Assembly: GCF_026151345.1 (NCBI RefSeq)
Contig: NZ_JAMQPR010000001.1
Coordinates: 248,231-312,230 of the forward strand
From: Leptospira paudalimensis
Lineage (GTDB): Bacteria; Spirochaetota; Leptospiria; Leptospirales; Leptospiraceae
Reading direction: 5' to 3'
DNA: 64,000 nt
Shown here one piece after another: positions 26,206 to 34,609 of the stretch. Every line of letters starts with the position of its first letter. Positions within the stretch are counted from its first letter, which is position 1. The notes below the pieces were generated by a model. That model ran no database searches and was not told the DNA's origin. It saw only the letters and a program-made list of their open reading frames with translations. The position numbers and the translations under genes were made by a program.

Positions 26206-26892
26206 ATGAAACCACTCAAAAAACAAACAACTCCCAAAAAATCGAAAACTCCCACACCAAAACCTTCTATGTCCCAAACTGCTGGGTACCACCACGGGAA
26301 TTTACGAGAAGAGGTTTTGGAACACTCTCGGAAGGTTTTGGAAAAAACAGGAGTTTCGTCGCTTAGCCTTAGGGACATTGCTTCTGATTTAGGTGTGAGC
26401 CATACGGCCCCCTACAGGCATTTTCCCAAAAAAATGGACCTGCTCCAAGCATTAGTTGCAGAAGGTTTTCGAGAACTGGCACTTGCGATGAAACGGGCTT
26501 GGGACAGTTCAGAGGATCCGTTAACAAAAATCCGAAAGGCCGGAGAAGAGTACATTTATTTATTACTCAATAACCCACGTAGAACAGAACTTATGTTTGG
26601 TGGTGAAATTTATGTTTCTGGAGATCCATTGTCTGATGATTTACGAGAATGTGGAAATGAAGCATACATGGGTATGTTTCGAATAGTTGAATATGGACAA
26701 AACCAATTGGTCTTAAAAAAATCAGTACCAACAGCAACACTCATGATGAGTTTTTGGAGTGGTGTTCATGGATTTGCCGTACTGAATGAACGGAAATGGA
26801 AATCGATCCAATCTTCTGAGGAAGAAAAAAAGACCTTTCAAAAGGAAGTTTTACAGATATTGGAAATTATGATTGAAGGGACACGTCTGTAA
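26206..26892 (+). CDS. TetR-family transcriptional regulator
   Basis: A 228-residue TetR regulator. The ATG at 26206 gives a Lys/Pro/Thr-rich N-terminal tail followed by the HTH at about residues 30-75 (VSSLSLRDIASDLGVSHTAPYRHFPKK), which is a canonical TetR DNA-binding helix pair. The C-terminal ligand domain resembles the TetR_C group with YLLLNNPRRTELMFGG. It is divergent from the 8-TM/ABA4-like operon, with 66 bp between the starts that hold three phased operator-like repeats, so it most likely represses that operon and itself. The ligand is unknown. Its 3' end overlaps the convergent GHKL gene by 26 bp. Confidence 0.93.
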   Translation: MKPLKKQTTPKKSKTPTPKPSMSQTAGYHHGNLREEVLEHSRKVLEKTGVSSLSLRDIASDLGVSHTAPYRHFPKKMDLLQALVAEGFRELALAMKRAWDSSEDPLTKIRKAGEEYIYLLLNNPRRTELMFGGEIYVSGDPLSDDLRECGNEAYMGMFRIVEYGQNQLVLKKSVPTATLMMSFWSGVHGFAVLNERKWKSIQSSEEEKKTFQKEVLQILEIMIEGTRL

Positions 26893-27451
26893 AGTAAACA
26901 ATTCGGCTTGTGATGATGGTGGAATCACCTTCCGATTCTAAAGTCACTTCCATTTCCACAGGATAATCTTTTAATACCATTATAAGACCAATTCCCGAAC
27001 GACTGGAATCAGGGTCATTGGATTCTATTTTTTGGAAGTACAATTTTTCTAAGTCTTTTGCAGAGAAAATTTCTTTTAAACTAGATTCATAAGCCGATAC
27101 ATTTGATTCATTCGTTTTGTTTCGGACTAACATCTCAAAGGATTTTCCACGATGGATTAGAGAAATTTCAATATCTGCTTTTTTATCATAAGAATACTTT
27201 GCTGCATTTTCCAAAAGTTCGTTAAACACAGTGGAGATCGAATTGACAATCTCCGAATTTTTCATGTCCATCGAATCGGTAGGTACATTGGGTAAAAATG
27301 AAAACCCATAGAAATAACCGATAAAATCGGAGAGAATTCCAATACGTCGCCAGTAACGCATCAGATCCAAAGGTTTTAAATGGATTTCAATGATGGATTC
27401 TGGTTCTTTTTCAGAAAAAGCAGTGTGAGTTAGATTGCCATATTTTCGCAT
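26867..27451 (-). CDS. GHKL ATPase-like regulator (anti-sigma kinase type)
   Basis: A 194-residue single-domain protein related to the GHKL ATPases used in partner-switching. The N box is FNELLENAAKYS (about residues 76-87) and a late glycine loop reads RSGIGLIMVLKDYP (about 158-171). Before the domain is a distinctive PLDLMRYWRRIG stretch (about 27-38) shared with the paralogue at 31603 (PIDMTTYWRRCG). I recall the same pairing of this type with a STAS partner under the cyanobacterial names slr1658/slr1659, not checked. It is the last gene of a three-gene minus-strand set with a class III cyclase and a SpoIIE phosphatase, so it may be the kinase of that switch. Confidence 0.8.
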   Translation of the reverse strand: MRKYGNLTHTAFSEKEPESIIEIHLKPLDLMRYWRRIGILSDFIGYFYGFSFLPNVPTDSMDMKNSEIVNSISTVFNELLENAAKYSYDKKADIEISLIHRGKSFEMLVRNKTNESNVSAYESSLKEIFSAKDLEKLYFQKIESNDPDSSRSGIGLIMVLKDYPVEMEVTLESEGDSTIITSRIVYFTDVSLQS

Positions 27452-27482
27452 ATTCGTAGTTCAACTAAGAAATGTAGCGGAA

Positions 27483-28418
27483 TTACTTCAATGCCGCAAG
27501 CGCTTTTTCTAATGCATTTTGCATTAATCGGCGTTCTTCGGGGTTTGTGCTGAGTTTGTCAAAGTGTAATGGTTTGAGAAGGAAACCTTTTCCATCAAAT
27601 TTTAAGAATGGATTGTCCTTTTTATCTTTTTCATCTTTGAGTCCAATCACTTGAAACGTTTCAATTGGAGTGTGTACACCTTTTACAACAATTTCTCCCT
27701 TGGGAATGGTATCAATATATTCGTCTATCAAGGATTTGGTTGCATTTGAAATCAAAATTTCTCCTGCCTCAGATGCATGTTCTAAACGAGAAGCAACATT
27801 CACAGGACCACCAATGATGGTGTAATCCATCCTTTCATTTGTTCCAAAATTACCAACAGTCACATAACCTGTATTGATTCCGATTCGACATGTTAGGTTG
27901 TGGTTGATACCAGATTTTCTCCAATACTCGTCTAACGCAGGCAAACTATCACGCATTTCAATTGCCATTTTAACACAGTTTAATGCATGAGCTTTGTCGT
28001 TTTCAAATGTTGGTGCACCAAAAAAAATCATTATGGCATCACCAATGAATTTATCGATGGTTCCACCGTATTTAATAGCGATACTTGACATTACATCCAA
28101 GTATTGGTTGAGACAATCAGAAAGGATTTCTGGTTCAATTGAGTCTGTAATGGTAGTAAAACCAACAATGTCAGAGAAAAAGATAGTGAGTTTTCGCCTT
28201 TGGTGGGAAATCGATGTTTCCACTTCTGCACCTGTGATCATCTCATACAATTGAGGTGAAAGGTAACGGCGCATACGATCCAAATACATTTGGATCTTTT
28301 TGTTATTCTCTAAGAGTTCGTTCTCAATTTCTGTAGAATGATCAATGATGTTTTGGTAAAGAACTTCCAACTCCGCATATTTGGCTCGTTCCTCTTCCAA
28401 AACTTTTTCATTCTCCAT
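27483..28418 (-). CDS. Class III adenylate cyclase, soluble, with N-terminal coiled coil
   Basis: A 311-residue cytosolic cyclase. Residues 1 to about 60 are coiled coil, then the catalytic domain. Metal-binding aspartates are Asp83 (FFSDIVGF) and Asp127 (KFIGDAIM). Lys123 and Thr200 (DYTIIGG) fit the purine-specifying pair of adenylate cyclases, and Asn207 and Arg211 (VNVASR) fit the transition-state residues, so cAMP is the probable product; guanylate cyclase activity is less likely. The end of the coil (YLSPQLYEMI) is the usual linker before the domain. It sits between the SpoIIE phosphatase (6 bp gap) and the GHKL gene. A cNMP-binding fusion lies 1.6 kb away. Confidence 0.93.
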   Translation of the reverse strand: MENEKVLEEERAKYAELEVLYQNIIDHSTEIENELLENNKKIQMYLDRMRRYLSPQLYEMITGAEVETSISHQRRKLTIFFSDIVGFTTITDSIEPEILSDCLNQYLDVMSSIAIKYGGTIDKFIGDAIMIFFGAPTFENDKAHALNCVKMAIEMRDSLPALDEYWRKSGINHNLTCRIGINTGYVTVGNFGTNERMDYTIIGGPVNVASRLEHASEAGEILISNATKSLIDEYIDTIPKGEIVVKGVHTPIETFQVIGLKDEKDKKDNPFLKFDGKGFLLKPLHFDKLSTNPEERRLMQNALEKALAALK

Positions 28419-28424
28419 AATGTC

Positions 28425-29936
28425 TTAGCCTCGTTTCCTCATGATCATGATAGTGATGTCATCGTATACATCCATTCCATCAATGAATACATAAATGTCT
28501 TGGAAGATAGCTGCTAAAATTTCATCCGTTGATGGAAGGTCCGCATGTTTTTCCAAGGATTCAATCAATCGATGGGATCCGAACTGTTCTCGTTTTGGAT
28601 TTTCTGCTTCTGTTGCCCCATCTGTATAGAGTAAGATGATATCCTTAGGTTGTAAAGGAATGGGTTTTTCATGGATGAATTCATCAATGGATTCTGTTAG
28701 ACCAACTAACATTCCATTGTCGACAGTATCAATGATTTCTGTTTTTTTCGAAGCATGGCGGTAAACCATGATGGTTTCGTGTTGTCCAGCTGTCGTAAAC
28801 ACTCCGTTTTTGTAAGAAAACAAAGAGAGTGTTAGGTTACGAATGTCATTCATCCTCATGTGGATGTTGGAAAACAAAATAGAATTAATTGACCGAAGTG
28901 ATTCGCGCAAAGAAATCACTTGAGATCGTAAGGTTGTGATAAATGCGGACTGTGTCATGAGCATCACAACACCAGAAGCAAGTCCATGGTCTGTTACGTC
29001 TCCAATACCTATGTATACCGTTCCGTCTTCATGGTGGACAACATCATAATAGTCTCCACCCACTTCGTTTGCAGAGTCCATCCTAGCTGAAATTTCTAAC
29101 TCTCCAATTTGTTTTAATTCCTCATTGCGGGGAAGTACCATGGCTTGGATTTGCCTTGCTACGTCTAATTCCATACCGAGACGCATGTTCTCTTCAAGGA
29201 TGGCTTGTTTTTCGGTGTTAAAAATTAAGTCAGCTTGTTCTTGTGTGGTTCGGGATGTATTGAGGATGGCGTATAAAATCAAACCACCTGTAACGATCAT
29301 GTACAGTAAGATGAGAAAAATTCCCATCGGTACTGCACTGACAAGGAAGAAGGAACTATTTTCTTCTAAGAAGTTTGGTTTGAGATATTGTGACAACTCC
29401 ATGAGTTTTGCATTGAGGTCAGTCATCTCAGGATAAAAATAAATGGTGAGTGATGCATACTCAACAATGAGTACAATCACTGCAAAGATGATAGTCTTAG
29501 TATTATTACGTATGGATGCAAGAGCGATGAGGATGAAGAAGACATAAATCATCGGTGCTGCATACACAAGACTTGGGTTTTTTTGGGAGTAAGCCGTATA
29601 CCCTGTAACAAATGTAAGGAGAGTGATCTCTAAAAAAGAAGAAGAGAATTTAAATATATTGAGATATTTACCCGACTTCTTTAATGAATACAGTACAACG
29701 AAGTTGTAACAGAGTAAAACTAAGATGGCAGAGATTTGGTAATAAAACTCTACAGGAGGACGACCCGATAGGAGTCCGAGAGTGGCAAAGATAACCAAAA
29801 ACCCCAGGAAAAAAAATCGGAATTTTGTGGCGAAGGTTTCGGCCCTAAATTCCCCCTGGAAGGCAATCTCTTTAAGTTGTTTCTTGTAGTAGTCCGAGAG
29901 GACGAAGCGATTTTCGTTGGAAGAGGATTGCGGCAT
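28425..29936 (-). CDS. Membrane-bound PP2C/SpoIIE-type serine phosphatase
   Basis: A 503-residue protein with about six predicted transmembrane helices in residues 40-235, a short helical linker (QEQADLIFNTEKQAILEE), and a C-terminal PP2C/SpoIIE domain from about residue 260. Conserved phosphatase positions are visible: GGDYYDVV with metal-binding Asp near 295, GIGDVTDHGLASG near 312-324, a LLYTDGATEAENP loop near 425-437, and DDITIMIMRKRG at the end. Such proteins remove phosphate from STAS antagonists. No extracytoplasmic domain is present, so the sensor is probably the membrane region itself. First gene of the set with the cyclase and GHKL protein, divergent from the GNAT-cNMP fusion with 119 bp between the two starts. 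Confidence 0.92.
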   Translation of the reverse strand: MPQSSSNENRFVLSDYYKKQLKEIAFQGEFRAETFATKFRFFFLGFLVIFATLGLLSGRPPVEFYYQISAILVLLCYNFVVLYSLKKSGKYLNIFKFSSSFLEITLLTFVTGYTAYSQKNPSLVYAAPMIYVFFILIALASIRNNTKTIIFAVIVLIVEYASLTIYFYPEMTDLNAKLMELSQYLKPNFLEENSSFFLVSAVPMGIFLILLYMIVTGGLILYAILNTSRTTQEQADLIFNTEKQAILEENMRLGMELDVARQIQAMVLPRNEELKQIGELEISARMDSANEVGGDYYDVVHHEDGTVYIGIGDVTDHGLASGVVMLMTQSAFITTLRSQVISLRESLRSINSILFSNIHMRMNDIRNLTLSLFSYKNGVFTTAGQHETIMVYRHASKKTEIIDTVDNGMLVGLTESIDEFIHEKPIPLQPKDIILLYTDGATEAENPKREQFGSHRLIESLEKHADLPSTDEILAAIFQDIYVFIDGMDVYDDITIMIMRKRG

Positions 29937-30055
29937 AGAGTAAAGGTTTCTTTCTTTATATTTCGTTCTAGAGAATGCGGAAAATTAACTGATAACGTCA
30001 TACATTTTGCATAAATTGCAAATGATTTTTCAAATTTTTAAGGAGGACGGCGCGT

Positions 30056-31222
30056 ATGAGTCATATCAAAGTCCATTTAGCAACAACGGAAGAAGATCGT
30101 AATAAAATTTACCACCTCCGCTACGACATATATGTTCAAGAAATGAACAGGGTCCAGGAATATGCGGACCATACCACCAAAATGATCAAAGAACCGTTTG
30201 ATGAAACGGGCCACCTTTTCCTCGCTGAAACGGAAGAGGGTGAGATCATCGGCACCGTTCGTATCAACTTCCGCAGGGATGGAATTTTGGAATGCGAAGA
30301 CTTATATGAAATGGATCTTTTCCGCCCCTTTTACCCTGACCAAGTTTCCATGTCGACCAAACTTATGGTGAAACGTGAATACCGTCATACGGCAGCTGCG
30401 AGTATGCTTTGTATGAAGATTTATGAACATGCTAGGGAAAATGGAATCGTCATCGATTTTATTGATACCAATCCACATTTGGTGCGATTGTACAACCAAG
30501 TTGGATATCGGATGTACAAAAAAAACATCCACCACCCTGAATATGGCATTGTGATTCCCATGGTATTCTTGTTAGACGACAATGAATACTTAAAACAAAT
30601 TCATTCACCATTCCTTCGTTTGGCGAAAAGGTTTCCTGCCGGAACAGAACTTGCTCATTTGTTTGAAACCAAATTCCCTGAATATAAAGATATTCGACCT
30701 CTCTTCTCAATGGAAGGAGATGAAGTTTGGCAAAATATTGTTCATGATATGATGCTTCCCCCAAGCCAGTTTCTCTCGTTTTTACGAGGGTTTACGGAGG
30801 AAGAGTCTAAAAAACTTCTCTCCATGCTTGATTTAATTGATTATGAAGATGGTGATGTCGTGTTCCACCAAAACCAAGAAAGCCAAGGTTTGTTTTGTGT
30901 ATTGGATGGAAGTGTAGAAGTTGTGGTGAATAGAGAAGATGGAGTTAGATCTACCATTTCCATCTTAAACCAAGGGGAGATCTTTGGAGAACTTGGTTTT
31001 GTAGCGAAGTCCAACCGAAACGCAGATATCATTGTAAGAGATCATGCGAAACTTCTCATCCTTACACCCAATGAATTTCAAAAATTGGAAATCCAAAGTC
31101 CCACATTAGCGGTAAAATTACTTACCAATTTGTTTGTGATTTTAGCGCAGAGGTTCAACGAAATGTCCCGCCGCATGCTCGAATTTAGAAGGTTGTACGA
31201 GATGGGCGGAAGTTCGAGGTAA
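30056..31222 (+). CDS. GNAT acyltransferase fused to a cyclic-nucleotide-binding domain
   Basis: A 388-residue protein. Residues about 1-180 form an acyltransferase of the GNAT superfamily whose start (YHLRYDIYVQEMNRVQEYAD) resembles FeeM-type N-acyl amino acid synthases and the LuxI fold rather than a protein acetylase; a DTNPHLVRLYNQVGY helix closes the domain. Residues about 240-388 form a CRP-type cNMP-binding domain with EDGDVVFHQ, GEIFGELGF and the phosphate-binding NRNAD, giving the Glu312/Arg321 pair expected for cAMP or cGMP binding. Order is GNAT first, opposite to mycobacterial PatA. An excellent ribosome-binding site (AAGGAGG) precedes the ATG. A class III cyclase lies close by on the other strand. 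Confidence 0.88.
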   Translation: MSHIKVHLATTEEDRNKIYHLRYDIYVQEMNRVQEYADHTTKMIKEPFDETGHLFLAETEEGEIIGTVRINFRRDGILECEDLYEMDLFRPFYPDQVSMSTKLMVKREYRHTAAASMLCMKIYEHARENGIVIDFIDTNPHLVRLYNQVGYRMYKKNIHHPEYGIVIPMVFLLDDNEYLKQIHSPFLRLAKRFPAGTELAHLFETKFPEYKDIRPLFSMEGDEVWQNIVHDMMLPPSQFLSFLRGFTEEESKKLLSMLDLIDYEDGDVVFHQNQESQGLFCVLDGSVEVVVNREDGVRSTISILNQGEIFGELGFVAKSNRNADIIVRDHAKLLILTPNEFQKLEIQSPTLAVKLLTNLFVILAQRFNEMSRRMLEFRRLYEMGGSSR

Positions 31223-31235
31223 ATCGTGAAACGTT

Positions 31236-31263
31236 AGTGGTTTAGGAAATTTCCAAAACCACT
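31236..31263. terminator. 28-bp near-perfect palindrome between convergent genes
   Basis: An inverted repeat of 28 bp with 26 matching positions, built from AGTGGTTT, the core GGAAATTTCC and AAACCACT. It begins 14 bp after the stop of the GNAT-cNMP gene and overlaps the last codons of the convergent STAS gene, whose stop is at 31242. Such placement suits a bidirectional transcription terminator, although the following T-runs are short (TTTTTTG at about 31273 on the plus strand). Confidence 0.55.
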
Positions 31264-31589
31264 TGGTCCCAAAGTTTTTTGAAGTTAGAGAGAGATTTTG
31301 ACTGCCAAGAAACATTGAGGGATCCTTGGATTTTGATTTGGTAAGTAGCACTTTTTCTAGAATCAATAATGAACATGGAAAGGGTAGTGATCCCCGAACT
31401 GTTCACAAATTGAAGTTCACGAAAGTCCATCGTGAGTAGTGCCCCTTGGCATTGTTTGGCAACATCTCTTAAAAATAATTTAATAGGTTCATAAGCGGGT
31501 AAGTTCTGCAAGCGGATGGATCCAGTGAATTTGACAGTCTTAGTGGCTTCGTCGTATTGAATATTGTAATCTAAGTCTTTGATTTCCAT
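31242..31589 (-). CDS. STAS-like regulator protein
   Basis: A 115-residue single-domain protein of STAS type. The sequence MDFRELQFVNSSGITTLSMFI near residues 54-74 holds the core strand and the NSSG phosphoacceptor position, where the first residue is Asn instead of the usual Asp. It resembles the cyanobacterial slr1659 type (recalled). The partner would be the GHKL protein encoded just upstream at 31603 (gap 13 bp), which belongs to the same slr1658-like family. The two would form a kinase-antagonist pair; a phosphatase may be the SpoIIE protein at 28425. Its 3' end is inside the palindromic terminator shared with the convergent GNAT-cNMP gene. Confidence 0.82.
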   Translation of the reverse strand: MEIKDLDYNIQYDEATKTVKFTGSIRLQNLPAYEPIKLFLRDVAKQCQGALLTMDFRELQFVNSSGITTLSMFIIDSRKSATYQIKIQGSLNVSWQSKSLSNFKKLWDQVVLEIS

Positions 31590-31602
31590 GAAGCTTCGCC
31601 TA

Positions 31603-32160
31603 TTATATCTCTTCTACGTTGATAATTGCTCTTACCGTGATTTCATGAGTATCGGCATCGATCTCAGTGAAACTATAACCAAAACGAACCGGATAGTCTT
31701 TTAACATCATGAGAAGACCAAGTCCAGACTTGGTATCTCCATCTTCTTTGGTTTCGAGTGTAGAAAAATACATCTCCTCCACGTTTTCTGATATGAGTTT
31801 GTTCACAAAAAGCTCAAAACTATCTCTTAAGGTTTTTGACGCCACATTTAAAACATCAATTCTTAAAAGATTTCCATATTGTTTTAATTCTACATTGATT
31901 CTACCTTCTCTTGCTTTAGAGAATTTAGAAGCATTTTCTAAAAGTTCATTGATGATCGTGGAAAGTGAATTGGCTTTGGTTTCACTTGCTTCGTAACAAT
32001 ACGAATAAAATCCCGCAACGAAATTGGCTGTGAGACCACATCGGCGCCAATAGGTGGTCATATCGATCGGTTGGAATACCAATCTCAGTTGGCCATCCGC
32101 AGGCAAATTCTCTGGAATGATGTGGTATTCACCGATGATGATGGGTGCCTTTTGGTTCAA
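31603..32160 (-). CDS. GHKL ATPase-like regulator, paralogue of the gene at 26867
   Basis: A 185-residue protein with the same layout as the one at 26867: PIDMTTYWRRCG leader (about residues 31-42), N box INELLENASKFS (about 68-79), and KSGLGLLMMLKDYP near 144-157. The two differ enough to be old paralogues, not a recent copy. It is translated with the STAS gene (13 bp gap) and may be co-transcribed with the methyltransferase upstream (12 bp gap). A role as a serine kinase of the STAS partner is inferred from the family; cognate sigma factor or other target is not visible in the window. Confidence 0.8.
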   Translation of the reverse strand: MNQKAPIIIGEYHIIPENLPADGQLRLVFQPIDMTTYWRRCGLTANFVAGFYSYCYEASETKANSLSTIINELLENASKFSKAREGRINVELKQYGNLLRIDVLNVASKTLRDSFELFVNKLISENVEEMYFSTLETKEDGDTKSGLGLLMMLKDYPVRFGYSFTEIDADTHEITVRAIINVEEI

Positions 32161-32172
32161 TTTTGCCTCCGT

Positions 32173-32952
32173 TTATTTTTGGTACAAATGTGTTTCTAAT
32201 TTGATCGTGAATTTCACACGATTGGACATGTATTCGGATTGTAATTTGGAATATAAATCCTGCATCCCTTCTGGATGTCCCATAAAAGACATCATAGACC
32301 ATCCTGTCATCATTCCCAAATGAATTTTTGGGTAATCGACTGTTGGTTTGTCATCATTGCCATCATTGGACGCAATGAAGTCTGTTCGGTGTTTCAATTG
32401 GAACCCCAAAGATTCCATCATTCCGGGAATTTTTTCCATCACAAACCTGTCGGCTGGATGGATGGTTGCATGTTTGGCTACCATATCCAAAAGTACCTGT
32501 GGGCCTGTGAAGGTTTTGTCATTTGGACAATGGATGAGAACCTTTCCACCTGGTTTTAGCACTCGGTAGAATTCCTTTAGAGCTTTTTCTGGTTCTTTGA
32601 TGTGGATGAGCACCATCGAATTAAAAATAAAATCAAAATGATTGTCTGGGTAATCCAATGAACGAACATCCGAGACCTTCCAGTCTACTTTTGGATACAC
32701 CAACTTACAATATTGGACCATATCCTCGGAGATGTCACAAGCAGACCATTTGAGGTTTGGATTTTTCTTCATGAGAAAACTGGTGAGTACCCCTGGACCT
32801 GCTCCCGCATCCAGAGCCGTTCCCACTTCTTTTTCATATTCGATGGAATCTAAATATGGCTCAAGCAGGAGCTTCAGGAGGTTGGCCTGTGCCGATAACC
32901 TGGGCATCTCATCCTGAATGGATATTTTTTGTGTATATAGGTTTTCGCTCAA
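32173..32952 (-). CDS. Class I SAM-dependent methyltransferase
   Basis: A 259-residue methyltransferase with motif I ALDAGAGPGVLTSFL near residues 45-59, an acidic strand end (WSACDISEDMV) near 73-83, and FDFIFNSMVLIHI plus VLKPGGKVLIHCPN in the place of motifs IV and V. The C-terminal third is variable, as is common in enzymes of this class. Substrate unknown: small molecules, quinones and lipids are all methylated by such enzymes. It is the first gene of a set with the GHKL and STAS regulators downstream on the same strand, so its expression may be linked to the signalling module. Confidence 0.85.
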   Translation of the reverse strand: MSENLYTQKISIQDEMPRLSAQANLLKLLLEPYLDSIEYEKEVGTALDAGAGPGVLTSFLMKKNPNLKWSACDISEDMVQYCKLVYPKVDWKVSDVRSLDYPDNHFDFIFNSMVLIHIKEPEKALKEFYRVLKPGGKVLIHCPNDKTFTGPQVLLDMVAKHATIHPADRFVMEKIPGMMESLGFQLKHRTDFIASNDGNDDKPTVDYPKIHLGMMTGWSMMSFMGHPEGMQDLYSKLQSEYMSNRVKFTIKLETHLYQK

Positions 32953-33087
32953 AGTGAATACGCCAGAGGAGTGGTTCTAAAAAAAGAACTCTTTTTCCAA
33001 ATTGGTCAACTGAAATACGAACTATTTTGAACTGTTTTTTACAATTGGTTCAGAACTATGAACCCATCTGACATAATGGTGTGTGGA

Positions 33088-33936
33088 TCACTGGACTTCG
33101 CGTGCAACCACTCCATCGATATCACTTCCATTATAACTACCTGGTGGCCAAGGGAAATTGGAACTGGTTGCTGGGTTGACTACGTTACTTGCAGATGTGA
33201 TTTTTATGAATTTAAATCCATTCGATTTGATATCATTGGCTGCAGTTGTATCACAATTCACATCGTTTGGATCATTTGGATCTAAATCATTCAAATCAAA
33301 TCCGTCCCCACCACCCAATAAAAAGCCACTTCCAACGTCACTGAATAAATCCTCGTTTGACAAGGGATTGGTGGTCATATTGTAATACACTGGTCTTAAG
33401 CCACCAAACTTTGTCCAGCTGGCAATCAGGTTGATATTTCCTTCCGTATAACTTGGATTAAAACCGCAGTATTTGGTTCCATCTAGGGAGACTTGGATCA
33501 CAGAGGGATCCATAGCATAGGTATTGGTTTCCCCCGAGATCCGAAAGCTATTGTCATACACAATGAAGTCGTTGTCCTGTACGTTTTTTACAATCCGACC
33601 ACCCCAACTGAGGACCATCGAAGCGCCGGCTCCAGTGGTCTCCAAAGCATACACATCGAGTGACCCAACCAGTTCTCCTGCACCACAAACACCATTGATG
33701 GCTTTTTTCGGATCAGAAAATCCAGATACATTGGCGGAGGCACTGACCACTGTATTGGCAAGGAAAATGTCGGAAGGGAGTGTTGATTTAGGACAAACAG
33801 AAGCATTGGCACTTGCACCAAGTAAAGGAATGAGTGCCGCAAGAGTCTCCTCCGATGAGGACGACTGAGAAGGTTTGCAATGGAAAGTCCACAAACAGGA
33901 GAAAATGAGAAGGAAATGAATTAGTTTAGTTTTCAT
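33088..33936 (-). CDS. Surface lipoprotein of unknown function, second gene after a cobalamin riboswitch
   Basis: A 282-residue lipoprotein. The ATG at 33936 opens a signal (MKTKLIHFLLIFSCLWTFHC, then KPS), so the lipid would be on that cysteine; the longer frame begins inside the previous gene. The mature part is Asn/Asp/Gly/Ser-rich with few charges, typical of a cell-surface beta protein. Features: four further cysteines (in ASVCPKS, NGVCGAG, KYCGFN and NVNCDTT), a SWGGRIVKN strand, FIVYDNSF, and a DLNDLDPNDPNDVN repeat near residue 230 that resembles a calcium-binding loop. It lies 40 bp after the first lipoprotein gene and under the same cobalamin riboswitch. No known B12 protein resemblance that I can prove. 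Confidence 0.78.
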   Translation of the reverse strand: MKTKLIHFLLIFSCLWTFHCKPSQSSSSEETLAALIPLLGASANASVCPKSTLPSDIFLANTVVSASANVSGFSDPKKAINGVCGAGELVGSLDVYALETTGAGASMVLSWGGRIVKNVQDNDFIVYDNSFRISGETNTYAMDPSVIQVSLDGTKYCGFNPSYTEGNINLIASWTKFGGLRPVYYNMTTNPLSNEDLFSDVGSGFLLGGGDGFDLNDLDPNDPNDVNCDTTAANDIKSNGFKFIKITSASNVVNPATSSNFPWPPGSYNGSDIDGVVAREVQ

Positions 33937-33976
33937 CTTGGTTGTGGTGTCTATTCCAGTGTAAAAAAAAATCTGT

Positions 33977-34609
33977 TTAAAGTCCAGTCCAAGTTGAGTT
34001 TTGGGTTCTAGAAAGTGATCGGCTGAATGTAAAACCACCACAACCATTGGATGCAAAATTCGTTGCATTACTTGTTACTGTGCTTGCTTGCACTTCTGCA
34101 AGTGTCGTTTTACCAGAAACTGCTTCACAAAAATAAAAACATTTGGAGGCACCTAGTTCACAACCAGTGGTAGTCACTGGAGTATAATCGATTCTACCAA
34201 AAGTGGAATTGGAAAAGTTATTTCCTCCTGGTGTATTTTGGTAATACATTCTACGTGTGGATTTGTCGAAGGATAAAATGCGATAGGTTGTATCCCCACC
34301 ACCAAAGTAATCAGAGTTTTTTTCAAACCCTGAAATGATACTACCGGAACCATCAGGATTTGTTGCGATGATGAGCCTTCCTGTTAAGGAAGCTTGTGTC
34401 ACTTGTTTGTTTGCATCATACGTATAACCAGCGTTCCATTGTCCATTGTATTCTAATAAAAACGAAGTTGATAAAGCACTTCCTGCAAGTAGTCCAACCA
34501 AAAGATTTGTTTGTGATTCAGATTCCGGAACTTGTTTTTCCATTTGGCAAAAGGAAAAAGAGAAGAGTAGTCCGATTAAGACTGTTGTTTGTAAGTGTGT
34601 TCGTTTCAT
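33977..34609 (-). CDS. Lipoprotein of unknown function, first gene after a cobalamin riboswitch
   Basis: A 210-residue lipoprotein with signal MKRTHLQTTVLIGLLFSFSF then Cys21 (SFSFCQ). A short acidic linker (PESESQT) precedes a hydrophobic LLVGLLAGSALSTSFLL stretch, then a beta-rich body with a glycine- and aromatic-rich pattern (YNGQWNAGYTYDANKQVTQ, YFGGGDTTYRILSF). Four cysteines in the C-terminal half (TGCELGASKCFYFC and NGCGGF) suggest disulfides. The layout is that of a surface ligand-binding lipoprotein, perhaps of the HmuY-like kind, but I cannot confirm this. The cobalamin riboswitch upstream implies a role in cobalamin or cobamide capture. The second lipoprotein gene follows directly. 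Confidence 0.78.
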   Translation of the reverse strand: MKRTHLQTTVLIGLLFSFSFCQMEKQVPESESQTNLLVGLLAGSALSTSFLLEYNGQWNAGYTYDANKQVTQASLTGRLIIATNPDGSGSIISGFEKNSDYFGGGDTTYRILSFDKSTRRMYYQNTPGGNNFSNSTFGRIDYTPVTTTGCELGASKCFYFCEAVSGKTTLAEVQASTVTSNATNFASNGCGGFTFSRSLSRTQNSTWTGL

